From contig JAISIK010000005.1 in assembly GCA_031262065.1 (NCBI GenBank), positions 1 to 46,605 of the forward strand: a stretch of 46,605 nt of DNA, in the 5' to 3' direction. The position numbers and the translations under genes were made by a program. How positions within the stretch are numbered: position 1 is the stretch's first letter; the number at the start of each line of letters is the position of its first letter. The DNA comes from Oscillospiraceae bacterium (GTDB lineage: Bacteria; Bacillota; Clostridia; Oscillospirales; Oscillospiraceae). Of this stretch, positions 1-8,021 are shown in pieces. Under the pieces are notes generated by a model. It was not told where the DNA came from. It searched no databases and worked only from the letters and a program-made list of their open reading frames with translations.

Positions 1-299
1 CAATTTTCTGCGCGCATCCATGCTTTCGATGGCGCGGCAGCGTTTCTATATAGCACACATTACCATGGCATTGTATCAATCCTGCATCATTCTTGCATCA
101 TATCGAAATTTGTAAATAAATTGCCGCATAATTGATGCGTACCGCGGCTTCCATTTCCCGCACAAACTGCGCCTCCCCTTCCGCCGCTTTTCACAAACGC
201 GCTTTCTGCGCACCCCGGCAAAGGCGAAGCCCTCCATTTCTCCTCCAAACCCTCGTGCAAACGCGCTTTCTGCGCCGCATTTTTGCCGCCACAAGCCGG
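1..299. other. non-coding left edge with an 18-bp direct repeat
   Basis: I see no convincing gene here. The overlapping ORFs on the track lack ribosome binding sites and resemble no family I know. The 18-mer CAAACGCGCTTTCTGCGC occurs twice (194-211 and 258-275), 64 bp apart. The stretch ends in a strong plus-strand terminator, so it may be the 3' end of a transcript that starts outside the window. Confidence 0.5.
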
Positions 300-336
300 A
301 AACCGCCGCTCAACTGCTGGTTGAGCGGCGGTTTTT
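300..336 (+). terminator. intrinsic terminator
   Basis: The arms AACCGCCGCTCAA and TTGAGCGGCGGTT form a 13-bp perfect stem with a 7-nt loop, followed directly by a T-run. It ends a plus-strand transcript from outside the window and insulates the regulator gene at 437. Confidence 0.85.
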
Positions 337-436
337 TCGGGTATTAACAAATAGATGATAGCTTTTTTTGCGGTTGTGTGGCATAGTAAAGGCAGAGATA
401 ACGAAAGCAGCTGAGAAATTATGAGGAGGAAACAAC

Positions 437-1468
437 ATGGAACCTACATCCCTCGGGAAGCGCATCAGCGCACATCGCAAGCGTTTGGGACTCACACAGG
501 AGCAGTTGGCTGAGCGCATCGGCGTTACGCCGCAGGCGGTCAGCAAATGGGAGAACAATCTCTCCTGCCCGGATATTTCCCTCTTGCCGGAGCTGGCGGA
601 GATTTTTGGCGTGAGTATAGACGATTTGCTCGGGCGAAACGCCCCGCCGCGGGCTTATGAAGCAGAGGTTGTCGAGAATACCGGGCACGCTGACAAAACA
701 GATAAGGTAAAAAAGTCCATTCGAAAGCGCATCAGCCGCGTCACGCACTACAGCGGGCTGTGGTTTGCCGTATACATCTTGCTGATCGGCGCATTGCTTT
801 TGCTGCGAAATTTCGTGGAGACGGAGGTCACCGTCTGGTCGGTGCTTTGGAAAACCGCTGTCCTCACCATCGGTTTGAGCTGCTTGGTGCATAAATTCTC
901 CTTTTTCAGCATCGTTTTGTCGCTCACGGGTGTTTATCTGCTGCTGGAGAACTTCAAGCTCTTGCCGTTTACACTGGGGCGGGGCGTTATCCTGCCGCTG
1001 ATTCTGCTCATTTGGGGCGTCAGTTTGTTCCTTGACGTGCTGAGCAGACACCATCGCCACACATATTATGTAAACGATTCGCCCGAAAATGAAAAGCAGC
1101 GTAAAGAGAAGCGTTCTTACGCCTGCGCGGACGGCTACCTGAACTGCGACCTTGCCTTCGGCAGCAGTCGCACTGCGGTTGTCGCAACGCTGCTGCGCGG
1201 CGGCGAAATCGACAGCAGTTTCGGCGATTTTGTTGTTGATTTCTCCGGCTGTGAAGCGCTTGCCGAGAACTGCACGATTGATATTGACCACAGTTTCGGC
1301 TCTCTGACGCTTCTCGTGCCCGACCGCTTTGCGGTAGGCTTCCTGCACGAGGATCACGCTGCAGGCGGGAAAACCATCAAGGGCAGCCCCATCGAGCACC
1401 CGCAGGGCACACTGCACCTGAAGACAGATGTGAGCTTCGGCACACTAGTAATTCGTTACGTATCCTAA
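437..1468 (+). CDS. XRE-family HTH regulator with LiaF-like membrane and C-terminal domain
   Basis: 343 aa. Residues about 5-65 form an XRE/Cro helix-turn-helix (LGLTQEQLAERIGVTPQAVS, then KWENN). A linker leads to four hydrophobic segments at about 105-205. The last 100 residues contain repeated 'FGS/FGD' beta-strand motifs (LAFGSSRT, SSFGDF, HSFGSLTLLVPD) like the C-terminal domain of LiaF-type cell-wall-stress proteins. The product is probably a membrane-tethered DNA-binding protein that responds to envelope stress; that role is inferred from the domains. The start is supported by GAGGAGG seven or so bases upstream. It stands alone, between a terminator upstream and a bidirectional terminator downstream. 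The N-terminal assignment is secure and the C-terminal one moderately so. Confidence 0.85.
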   Translation: MEPTSLGKRISAHRKRLGLTQEQLAERIGVTPQAVSKWENNLSCPDISLLPELAEIFGVSIDDLLGRNAPPRAYEAEVVENTGHADKTDKVKKSIRKRISRVTHYSGLWFAVYILLIGALLLLRNFVETEVTVWSVLWKTAVLTIGLSCLVHKFSFFSIVLSLTGVYLLLENFKLLPFTLGRGVILPLILLIWGVSLFLDVLSRHHRHTYYVNDSPENEKQRKEKRSYACADGYLNCDLAFGSSRTAVVATLLRGGEIDSSFGDFVVDFSGCEALAENCTIDIDHSFGSLTLLVPDRFAVGFLHEDHAAGGKTIKGSPIEHPQGTLHLKTDVSFGTLVIRYVS

Positions 1469-1489
1469 TTTTGCAGCCCGCACCAAAAA

Positions 1490-1521
1490 TGCCCCCTGTT
1501 TTCTTACGAAAACAGGGGGCA
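1490..1521. terminator. bidirectional intrinsic terminator
   Basis: TGCCCCCTGTTTTC and GAAAACAGGGGGCA form a 14-bp perfect stem with a TTAC loop. T-rich tails follow on both strands (GTATTTTT on plus, TTTTTGG on minus). It can serve the convergent regulator gene (plus) and proS (minus). Confidence 0.85.
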
Positions 1522-1535
1522 AAGTATTTTTCTCA

Positions 1536-1673
1536 TAGTAGTTCCAATTAAAAATCGCTACTGCGATTTTTATAGCGCCGCAGCGCGTTTGGAACTCATG
1601 AGACGGCACAGCGCCAACGGCGATGTGTGGCGCGTAGCGCCAGCATTCCAGATTTCCAATTTGGAATGCGTAT
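1536..1673 (-). repeat. 138-bp MITE-like structured repeat, copy 1 (after proS)
   Basis: This stretch is nearly identical to the reverse complement of 37028-37165. Read on the minus strand it begins at the proS stop codon. The ends are similar inverted repeats (ATAC/ATAG followed within a few bases by TTCCAA and TT). Inside are a hairpin with arms ATTCCAAATT and AATCTGGAAT, a GGCGC-TAC-GCGCC hairpin, and an outer AGTTCCA/TGGAACT stem that encloses AAAAATCGC-AGTA-GCGATTTTT. There is no coding potential. It may be a non-autonomous mobile element or a 3'-UTR RNA element. Confidence 0.8.
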
Positions 1674-3109
1674 CAGTAGGCGACGCCCCAGTAGATCATC
1701 TTCTTTGCGGGTTTGCCGCATATGGCGCAGTGCTCGCCGAGATGCTCCTGCGCAAAGGGCATGCAGCGGCTGGACATCCCCGCCTCCTCCTTCATGCGCA
1801 GCTCGCAGGCTTCCTCGCCGCACCACATGGTCTTGATAAAGCCGCCGTTTTCCTCTTGCAAACGCTTTGCCTCCTCCAAACTCTGCGCGGGGAAGGTGTT
1901 GTCGGTGAGGTTCTTCTTCGCCTTGTCAAAAAGCCCCTGCTGCACCGCCTCCAGAAGCTGCGGCACAAGCGTTTCCAACTCGTCCAAGGCAACAAAGCGC
2001 TTTTCGCCGCTGTCGCGGCGCACCAACACGCACTGCGCCTGTTCAATATCCTTCGGTCCCAACTCTAAGCGCAGCGGTACGCCCTTCATCTCATGCTCGG
2101 CAAACTTCCAGCCGGGGCTCTGCTCCGACTCGTCAATTTTCACGCGAATGCCTGCGTCCTTCAGGCGATTTGCTACCGCGCGAGCCGCATCCAACACGCC
2201 CTCTTTATGCATCGCAACGGGGATAACCACCAACTGCGTCGGCGCAACGCGGGGCGGAAGCACCAGCCCGTTATTGTCGCCATGGGTCATGATAATGCCA
2301 CCGATGAGGCGGGTGGACAGCCCCCACGAGGTTTGGAAGGGGAAGGACTGCTGGTTGTTTTTATCGGTATAGTGAATATCAAAGGCGCGGGAGAAGCCGT
2401 CGCCGAAGTAGTGCGACGTGCCTGCCTGCAGCGCCTTGCGGTCGTGCATCATGCACTCGATTGCATAGGTACGCTCCGCGCCGGAGAATTTCTCCTTATC
2501 GGTCTTCTGCCCGCGGACGACCGGCATCGCCAAATAGTTTTCGCAGAAGTCTGCATAGACGTCGAGCTGCTGCTCCGTCTCGCGCATGGCTTCTTCCTGC
2601 GAGGCGTGCATGGTGTGACCCTCCTGCCAGAGGAACTCTCTGTGGCGCAGGAAGGGGCGGCTGGTCTTTTCCCAGCGAAGGACGCTGCACCACTGGTTAT
2701 ACAGCTTCGGCAAGTCGCGCCACGAATGGATGATATAGCGGAAATGCTCGCAGAAGAGCGTTTCCGAAGTCGGGCGAATGCACAGGCGCTCTTCGAGCTT
2801 GTCCTGCCCGCCGACCGTGACCCACGCGCACTCCGGCGCAAAGCCTTCCACGTGATCCTTTTCCTTTTGCAGAAGAGACTCGGGAATCAGCATCGGCATA
2901 TAGAGATTCTCGTGCCCTTTTTCCTTGAACATGGCGTCGAGAATTCTCTGGATATTCTCCCAAATCGCATAGCCGTATGGCCTGTAAATAAACATGCCCT
3001 TCACGCCGGAGTAGTCAATCAGCTCCGCTTTTTTGCACACATCGGTGTACCATTGGGCAAAATCCGTCTCCATATCGGTAATTTGTTCTACCTTTTTATC
3101 CTTTGCCAT
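1673..3109 (-). CDS. proS: prolyl-tRNA synthetase (ProS type 3)
   Basis: 478 aa, the usual length for the archaeal/eukaryote-like ProS type 3 found in many Clostridia. It charges tRNA-Pro with proline using ATP in the cytoplasm. Class II motifs are visible: motif 2 around [20 protein letters not shown] and motif 3 in the GLSTRLIGG region. An anticodon-binding domain starts near [12 protein letters not shown]-terminal domain has four cysteines (CGEEAC near residue 430, CAICGKP near 462) and ends in a Tyr, as in this subtype. The start lies behind a modest AAGGGTC ribosome binding site. The gene ends exactly where the 138-bp repeat begins. The neighbouring regulator gene is convergent and unrelated. 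Confidence 0.97.
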   Translation of the reverse strand: MAKDKKVEQITDMETDFAQWYTDVCKKAELIDYSGVKGMFIYRPYGYAIWENIQRILDAMFKEKGHENLYMPMLIPESLLQKEKDHVEGFAPECAWVTVGGQDKLEERLCIRPTSETLFCEHFRYIIHSWRDLPKLYNQWCSVLRWEKTSRPFLRHREFLWQEGHTMHASQEEAMRETEQQLDVYADFCENYLAMPVVRGQKTDKEKFSGAERTYAIECMMHDRKALQAGTSHYFGDGFSRAFDIHYTDKNNQQSFPFQTSWGLSTRLIGGIIMTHGDNNGLVLPPRVAPTQLVVIPVAMHKEGVLDAARAVANRLKDAGIRVKIDESEQSPGWKFAEHEMKGVPLRLELGPKDIEQAQCVLVRRDSGEKRFVALDELETLVPQLLEAVQQGLFDKAKKNLTDNTFPAQSLEEAKRLQEENGGFIKTMWCGEEACELRMKEEAGMSSRCMPFAQEHLGEHCAICGKPAKKMIYWGVAY

Positions 3110-3227
3110 CTGACCCTTGTCCTTTCCGTAGTTTGCCCTTCTATTTTATCACGCGTGTCAAGGGTCTGCATACTATGAATTAAGGCAACTCTTTGCCCGG
3201 TACACCACTAGCAAAGGAGGCTGGTGC

Positions 3228-3380
3228 ATGGTGCAATACACCATCACACTCGATGCCACGACTGCCGCATTTTATCGGCAAGTCGCGCAATATGCACACT
3301 TGCCTGTCGAAACTGTTCTGGCGGATGCGCTGTTCAAGTTAGCAGGCGAATTATCTCTCGAAGCACTCGCTAAAAACTAA
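3228..3380 (+). CDS. 50-aa ribbon-helix-helix-like small protein
   Basis: This ORF is too short for the track. ATG at 3228 follows AAAGGAGG at 3213-3220 with 7-nt spacing, which is a near-ideal start, and the frame runs to TAA at 3378. The sequence begins VQYTITLDATTAAFYRQVA and continues as one or two helices ending SLEALAKN. A short beta strand followed by two predicted helices is the layout of ribbon-helix-helix (Arc/CopG-like) DNA-binding proteins, but the match is only by pattern. There is no toxin-like partner next to it: proS is divergent and the serine dehydratase gene has its own promoter. The function is unknown. Confidence 0.6.
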   Translation: MVQYTITLDATTAAFYRQVAQYAHLPVETVLADALFKLAGELSLEALAKN

Positions 3381-3388
3381 TCGGAGGA

Positions 3389-3417
3389 TTGTATTTCTCC
3401 GCGAAAGCTGTTATACT
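3389..3417 (+). promoter_or_regulatory. sigma-A promoter of the L-serine dehydratase gene
   Basis: TTGTAT (3389-3394), a 17-bp spacer and TATACT (3412-3417) match the vegetative consensus. The predicted start site lies about 40 nt upstream of the ATG at 3466. Confidence 0.75.
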
Positions 3418-3465
3418 ATCTACATTATGCGTATATCTCGTCCATAATCTACGGAGGATAACCCA

Positions 3466-4680
3466 ATGAAATCCATTCGCGACGTTTACAGGGTCGGAAA
3501 AGGTCCGTCCAGTTCCCATACCATGGGGCCTGAGCGGGCTGCGCGGCGTTTTCTTGCGCAGCACCCGCATGCGGAGCAATTCCGCGTCGTTCTATATGGC
3601 TCATTATCAAAAACCGGGCGCGGGCACGGCACAGACCGCGTTCTCTATGAAGTCCTCGGCAGCGAACGCACCGAAATCGTATTCTCCGAGGAAACGCCTG
3701 CCGATTTGCAGCATCCGAACACGCTGGACTTCTTCGCGTTTGTCGGCGGCGCAGAAATCGGCAAAATGCGCGTGCAGTCCATCGGCGGCGGCGACATCGT
3801 GGTGAATAACGAGGTTGCAGGCGACCTGGATGATACCTATCCCGAAAACTCCTTCGCAGAAATCAAGCAGTTCTGCACATGGCGGTATATCTCCCTGAGT
3901 GAATATGTGGAGCTGAATGAGGGCGTCGAGATTTGGGACTTTTTGGCAAATATCTGGAACGTTATGAAGCAGTCCATTCAAGACGGGCTTGCCACTGACG
4001 GCATCTTGCCCGGCGGCTTGAACGTAGAGCGCAAAGCAAAGCATCTCTACGAGCAGGAGCGCCGCGACGAAATCCCGCAGATTCGCGAGGCGCGTATGGT
4101 CTGCGCCTACGCCTACGCAGTTGCAGAGCAAAATGCGGACAACGGCATCGTCGTCACCGCGCCGACCTGCGGCTCTGCGGGCGTGCTTCCGGCAGTGCTG
4201 ATGTACATGCAAAAGCGCTACGACTACCCCGACAAAAAAATGCTCGAAGCCCTTGCGGTTGCGGGCATCATCGGCTCTCTTGTTAAGCGTAACGCGTCCA
4301 TTTCCGGCGCGGAATGCGGCTGTCAGGCAGAAATCGGGACGGCAACTTCCATGGCGGCAGCCGCGCTCGGCTCTTTGAAGGACTACAGCATCGACGAGAT
4401 GGAGTACGCAGCCGAAATCGCCATGGAGCATCAACTGGGGCTGACCTGCGACCCCATCTGCGGGCTGGTGCAAATCCCCTGCATCGAGCGAAACGCCGTC
4501 GCTGCCAAGCGCGCACTCGACGCATTCAACCTCGCCTACTTCCTGTGCGGCACGAGAAATATCAGCTTTGATATGGTCGTGCGCACAATGAAAGAAACCG
4601 GCATCAATATCAACGGCAAGTACCGCGAAACCTCCGAGGGCGGCTTGGCAAAGCTCTATAACCGCCGCCGCGTGGAGTAA
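3466..4680 (+). CDS. L-serine ammonia-lyase, iron-sulfur dependent, single chain
   Basis: 404 aa. It deaminates L-serine to pyruvate and ammonia with a [4Fe-4S] cluster. The N-terminal beta domain carries the family signature GPSSSHTMGPERAA at residues about 12-25. The alpha domain (from about 170) has the conserved cysteines in APTCGSAGVLPAV, ECGCQAEIG and CDPICGLVQIPC. Both domains are in one chain, as in SdaA of many Gram-negatives and some Clostridia, rather than split SdaAA/SdaAB. The start has a GGAGG behind its own promoter. It is monocistronic, with a strong terminator after the stop. A gene symbol is withheld because single-chain forms are named variously (sdaA, tdcG). Confidence 0.93.
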   Translation: MKSIRDVYRVGKGPSSSHTMGPERAARRFLAQHPHAEQFRVVLYGSLSKTGRGHGTDRVLYEVLGSERTEIVFSEETPADLQHPNTLDFFAFVGGAEIGKMRVQSIGGGDIVVNNEVAGDLDDTYPENSFAEIKQFCTWRYISLSEYVELNEGVEIWDFLANIWNVMKQSIQDGLATDGILPGGLNVERKAKHLYEQERRDEIPQIREARMVCAYAYAVAEQNADNGIVVTAPTCGSAGVLPAVLMYMQKRYDYPDKKMLEALAVAGIIGSLVKRNASISGAECGCQAEIGTATSMAAAALGSLKDYSIDEMEYAAEIAMEHQLGLTCDPICGLVQIPCIERNAVAAKRALDAFNLAYFLCGTRNISFDMVVRTMKETGININGKYRETSEGGLAKLYNRRRVE

Positions 4681-4709
4681 TTGCGGCGCAGTTTTCACCC
4701 AAATATACA

Positions 4710-4746
4710 TCGCCTGCATGCAAAGTTTTGCATGCAGGCGATTTTG
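4710..4746. terminator. intrinsic terminator between convergent genes
   Basis: TCGCCTGCATGCAAA and TTTGCATGCAGGCGA form a near-perfect 15-bp stem followed by TTTTGT on the plus strand. It ends the serine dehydratase transcript and probably also the anti-sigma transcript on the minus strand. Confidence 0.85.
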
Positions 4747-4754
4747 TAATCGTA

Positions 4755-5993
4755 TCAGGGCAAAAGTCTTATGCAGCGAACCAGCTCCCGAATTTCCTCC
4801 ACCGTATAGCCGTTATATTCGGCAAAAATGCCGTCGTCGGTCAAGGCGCGAATCGTCCCGTCGGGTAAAACCTCCGCCATATTGTCACGAATCACCGACA
4901 ACTCTTCCCCAACATACGCATAGCCCATATCTTCGGGCACAAGATAGGCTATTACCAGATAGCACGTGCCCGGCTGAAGAGAAAGCGCTTCAGGATCGGC
5001 GAAATCAGGAAAAATGTACTCCAAAGGGAGTTCCCGCCTTTGCGATTCGTCAAGATCGAAGGACACATTTGCATTGTACCGCAGGTACGGGGAGTTTTCA
5101 TCATAATGCGGGATAGCCTCCGTAATTTCCACAAGGGCGATATCCTGCGTTAAAACTCTTTCCCCGAAGGGGGACAGCATCAGCGGGAGATCGGGGCTTT
5201 GCGCAATTTGAATGATGGTATTGGCAAGGTCGGTATAGGGCTTTCCGTCAAAGCGGCTGAACGTTTTGAGCGTTGTATGCGCGTACACCTGACCGTAATC
5301 ATCAATTTCAAACAACACATCCCTGTCGCCCGGCACCCAATACTCTTCATCCGTCAGCCAAGCCTCCTGCTCCTCTTGCGTATACTTTCTCACCGGCAGC
5401 AGATATACGCCGCCCTTTCGGAGCATATAGGATGACCCGCCGCTCACATACACTGTAAACGAGCGAGAATTCATCAATCCCGCATTTCTTTGCAAAATCT
5501 GAAAACTCTCCGGCATCTCTTCCCCCCAAACGGGTACAAGCACACGCAAGGTTGACAGTTGCGTATAGCTATCTCTGCTCCTTTTCACGTTGGTCTGCGT
5601 CACTTCTGCAATCACAAAAGAATCCGCTGCGAATTGCCCATCCTCATCCTCCGAAAAAAAGCTCTGCAAGCTATTCCACCAGTACCTCCTCTCCATTAGC
5701 TCTGTACCACCTGTGTGCTGTAGCACATACTTTTGAATGGGCAAGCCGCGTATCGACTCGTCAAATTGCAGAAAGTTTTCATTTCCGCCGCGCGGAGCGG
5801 GCAGCAAAACCACCGCAATTGTAATCACAGCGGCAACTGCCGTCCCGATTGCGGCGAGGATCAGCCGTTTTCTGCGCGGCGCGCGCTTTTTCGCGCCCGT
5901 TTCCTTTGCCTTTTGTATGCAGTCTTCTTTGAATTGCGCAATATCCGGCATTTCCGACCGAATGAGCGCGTTTAGAATATCCTTTCCCTTCAT
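4755..5993 (-). CDS. putative membrane anti-sigma factor with large extracellular domain
   Basis: 412 aa. About 40 cytoplasmic residues (KGKDILNALIRSEMPD onward) are followed by a basic patch (KKRAPRRKRL), one transmembrane helix at about 43-65 (ILAAIGTAVAAVITIAVVLL) and some 345 extracellular residues that I do not recognise. It starts 16 bp after the upstream sigma factor gene, behind AAGGGGAG. That order and topology are typical of an anti-sigma factor that holds its sigma at the membrane, but no zinc HxxxCxxC motif is present, so the role rests on context. The outer part could sense an envelope or extracellular signal, or could be cleaved. I know no specific family for it. Confidence 0.6.
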   Translation of the reverse strand: MKGKDILNALIRSEMPDIAQFKEDCIQKAKETGAKKRAPRRKRLILAAIGTAVAAVITIAVVLLPAPRGGNENFLQFDESIRGLPIQKYVLQHTGGTELMERRYWWNSLQSFFSEDEDGQFAADSFVIAEVTQTNVKRSRDSYTQLSTLRVLVPVWGEEMPESFQILQRNAGLMNSRSFTVYVSGGSSYMLRKGGVYLLPVRKYTQEEQEAWLTDEEYWVPGDRDVLFEIDDYGQVYAHTTLKTFSRFDGKPYTDLANTIIQIAQSPDLPLMLSPFGERVLTQDIALVEITEAIPHYDENSPYLRYNANVSFDLDESQRRELPLEYIFPDFADPEALSLQPGTCYLVIAYLVPEDMGYAYVGEELSVIRDNMAEVLPDGTIRALTDDGIFAEYNGYTVEEIRELVRCIRLLP

Positions 5994-6009
5994 TGGAAGG
6001 ACTCCCCTT

Positions 6010-6549
6010 TCACTTAAATTGTGCCCGCAGTTGCTGCAAGGTTCGATACAGCTTGTGCTTCACGTTTGATTCGCTCAGCGAAAGCGCACGGGCAATCTCC
6101 GGGATGGTCTGCCCCAGCCCGTAAAACAGATAGAACACCTTTTTCACGTCTTGCGGCTTGGATTGGAACAATTCTCTGACCTCGTCGAGCAGGAGCTTGT
6201 CTGCAACGAAGTCTTCCATTAAGAATTCCTCCGCTTCCAACTCCGTTATGGCAACCTCGTCCCCCGCATCATTGCTTTGCGTCATAGAAACCGCCATTCG
6301 CAGGCGCTCCATCCGCGAATAATGACGGGACAGCTTTTGCCGTGCAATCCGCAGCGCAAGCGCTTTTTCATTTTTTATGTAGTCCACTCCGCGTTTTTCA
6401 AGCAGTTGATACAATTCTACATAGACTTCCTGCGCAATGTCCTGTATATCCGCGGTGTTGCAGCATTTCGCCGTAATATAGGACAGTACAGAACGATGCG
6501 TAGCATTGTATAGTTCGTCAAAGCGCAAAGGGATGTTCGGGCCCGTCAT
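6010..6549 (-). CDS. RNA polymerase sigma factor, ECF-like sigma-70 family
   Basis: 179 aa. Region 2 spans about 10-80 (RSVLSYITAKCCNTADIQDIAQEVYVEL, in two parts) with basic residues in LRIARQKLSRHYSRMERLR. Region 4 is a C-terminal helix-turn-helix, QTIPEIARALSLSESNVKHK, followed by LYRTLQQLRAQ. There is no region 1 or 3, which fits group 4/ECF sigmas. It is the first gene of a two-gene unit with the membrane protein at 4755. The ATG at 6549 has AGAGGTGAT upstream. A GGAAC sequence (complement of 6595-6599) lies upstream and could be an ECF -35 for autoregulation, but no matching -10 is clear. Confidence 0.88.
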   Translation of the reverse strand: MTGPNIPLRFDELYNATHRSVLSYITAKCCNTADIQDIAQEVYVELYQLLEKRGVDYIKNEKALALRIARQKLSRHYSRMERLRMAVSMTQSNDAGDEVAITELEAEEFLMEDFVADKLLLDEVRELFQSKPQDVKKVFYLFYGLGQTIPEIARALSLSESNVKHKLYRTLQQLRAQFK

Positions 6550-6662
6550 CCATCATCACCTCTTACTATAGTAGCGGCAGCTTCGCCGCAAATAGTTCCA
6601 TATAATTTTAACAAAACATGGACGAAATGGCAATCGCCCTTTTCCGCCCGCCAAAAAAGCAG

Positions 6663-6691
6663 TTGAGGCGCAGGCGCAGTTGTGCTATACT
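6663..6691 (+). promoter_or_regulatory. sigma-A promoter of ychF
   Basis: TTGAGG (6663-6668), a 17-bp spacer and TATACT (6686-6691), 31 bp before the ychF ATG. The ORF-track start at 6618 lies upstream of this promoter, which argues for the ATG at 6723. Confidence 0.75.
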
Positions 6692-6722
6692 GATAGCGAT
6701 AAAAACCAAGGAGCGACAAAAG

Positions 6723-7820
6723 ATGAAATTGGGAATCGTCGGTTTGCCGAATGTCGGCAAATCCACCTTATTTAACGCCATTACAAACGCGGGCATCCCT
6801 GCCGACAACTACGCATTTTGCACCATCGACCCGAATGTCGGCGTCGTCAGCGTGCCCGATGCGCGGCTGCAGTGGCTTCGCGCTCTGCATAACCCGAAGA
6901 AGTTCACGCCTGCGGTTATCGAGTTTGTCGATATTGCGGGGCTTGTGAAAGGCGCGTCAAAGGGCGAGGGTCTGGGCAACAAGTTCCTCTCCAATATCCG
7001 CACCACCGACGCCATTGTGCACGTCGTGCGCTGCTTTGACGACGGCAACGTGACCCATGTCGAGGGCGGCACTGACCCTTTACGGGATATTGAAATCATC
7101 AATATGGAGCTGATTTTCTCAGACGTGGAGATGTGCGAGCGCCGTCTGGACAAGGCGCAAAAAGCAGCCAAAGGCGGCGACAAGCGCTTTGTGCGGGAAA
7201 TCGAGGTGTTTCAGGCGCTGCTTGCGCACCTGAACGAGGGAAGGCTGGCGCGCACCTTCGACTGCGCGCCGGATGAGCGCGCCATGATTGCCACCTCGGA
7301 TTTACTGACCTTAAAGCAAACCATTTACGCTGCCAATCTCTCTGAGGACAGCGTGAACGAGCCGGACGCCGTGCCGTATTTCCAAGCCGTGAAGCAGCTT
7401 GCAGACGAGGAAGGTTCTCTGGTTCTTCCCATCTGCGCAAAACTGGAGGCGGATATTGCAGAGCTTGATGACGAGGAAGAAAAGGCAATGTTCATGGAAG
7501 AACTGGGCTTGCACCAATCCGGGCTCGACCGCCTGATTCGTTGCAGCTACGACCTTTTGGGCTTAATCTCCTTCCTGACCGCCGGGAGCGACGAGTGCCG
7601 CGCGTGGACGATTAAAAAGGGCACAAAAGCGCCGCAGGCAGCGGGAAAAATCCACACCGACTTTGAGCGCGGCTTTATCCGCGCGGAAGTCATTGCCTTT
7701 GAAGACTTAAAAACCTGCGGGACAATGTCCGCCGCCAAGGCGAAGGGGCTTGTTCGCAGCGAGGGCAAGGAATACATCATGCGCGACGGCGACATTGTCA
7801 ATTTCCTGTTTAACGTATAA
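6723..7820 (+). CDS. ychF: redox-regulated ATPase YchF (Obg-like GTPase family)
   Basis: 365 aa from ATG 6723, the usual YchF length. The track ORF starts 105 bp earlier, but AAGGAG and the promoter point to 6723 and the protein then begins MKLGIVGLPNVGKST as in the family. The P-loop GLPNVGKS is at residues 7-14, switch II is DIAGLVKGASKGEGLGNKFL, and the nucleotide-specificity motif is CAKLEAD instead of NKxD, which is why the family prefers ATP. A coiled-coil region and a C-terminal TGS domain (from about 280, ending MRDGDIVNFLFNV) follow. It associates with ribosomes and is linked to stress responses in other bacteria. It is a single-gene transcript. Confidence 0.97.
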   Translation: MKLGIVGLPNVGKSTLFNAITNAGIPADNYAFCTIDPNVGVVSVPDARLQWLRALHNPKKFTPAVIEFVDIAGLVKGASKGEGLGNKFLSNIRTTDAIVHVVRCFDDGNVTHVEGGTDPLRDIEIINMELIFSDVEMCERRLDKAQKAAKGGDKRFVREIEVFQALLAHLNEGRLARTFDCAPDERAMIATSDLLTLKQTIYAANLSEDSVNEPDAVPYFQAVKQLADEEGSLVLPICAKLEADIAELDDEEEKAMFMEELGLHQSGLDRLIRCSYDLLGLISFLTAGSDECRAWTIKKGTKAPQAAGKIHTDFERGFIRAEVIAFEDLKTCGTMSAAKAKGLVRSEGKEYIMRDGDIVNFLFNV

Positions 7821-7824
7821 AAAC

Positions 7825-7857
7825 GGAGCGCCCAAGAAATGGGCGCTCCTAGTATTT
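7825..7857 (+). terminator. intrinsic terminator of ychF
   Basis: GGAGCGCCC and GGGCGCTCC form a 9-bp perfect stem with an AAGAAAT loop five bases after the ychF stop, followed by TAGTATTTTG. The rest of the gap to spoIIE (7858-8021) is AT-rich with nothing recognisable. Confidence 0.75.
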
Positions 7858-8021
7858 TGTTTCGGTGGGCGGTTTCCCCTTTCGTCATTTTCTCCCAATT
7901 ATTCCTGTAAAATTTCCTTCCTCCCCAAGAAAATACAAAAAAGTTATGTAAATTTGGGAAATATTATTTCCCGCATCTTGTATTTCGACAAATTCCGCGC
8001 ACTACATATGGTATCTTGGCT

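Noticed and set aside
76-350. Overlapping short ORFs at the left edge
   Set aside because: They have arginine-rich, low-complexity translations, no ribosome binding site, and overlap a terminator.
1589-3178. Long plus-strand ORFs opposite proS
   Set aside because: They are shadows of proS caused by GC-rich codon use; proS has all class II synthetase motifs.
6550-6600. ATAGTTCC plus a GCGGC/GCCGC palindrome as a third copy of the 138-bp repeat
   Set aside because: Only a few bases match the repeat ends and none of its internal stems; it is more likely an unrelated hairpin upstream of the sigma gene.
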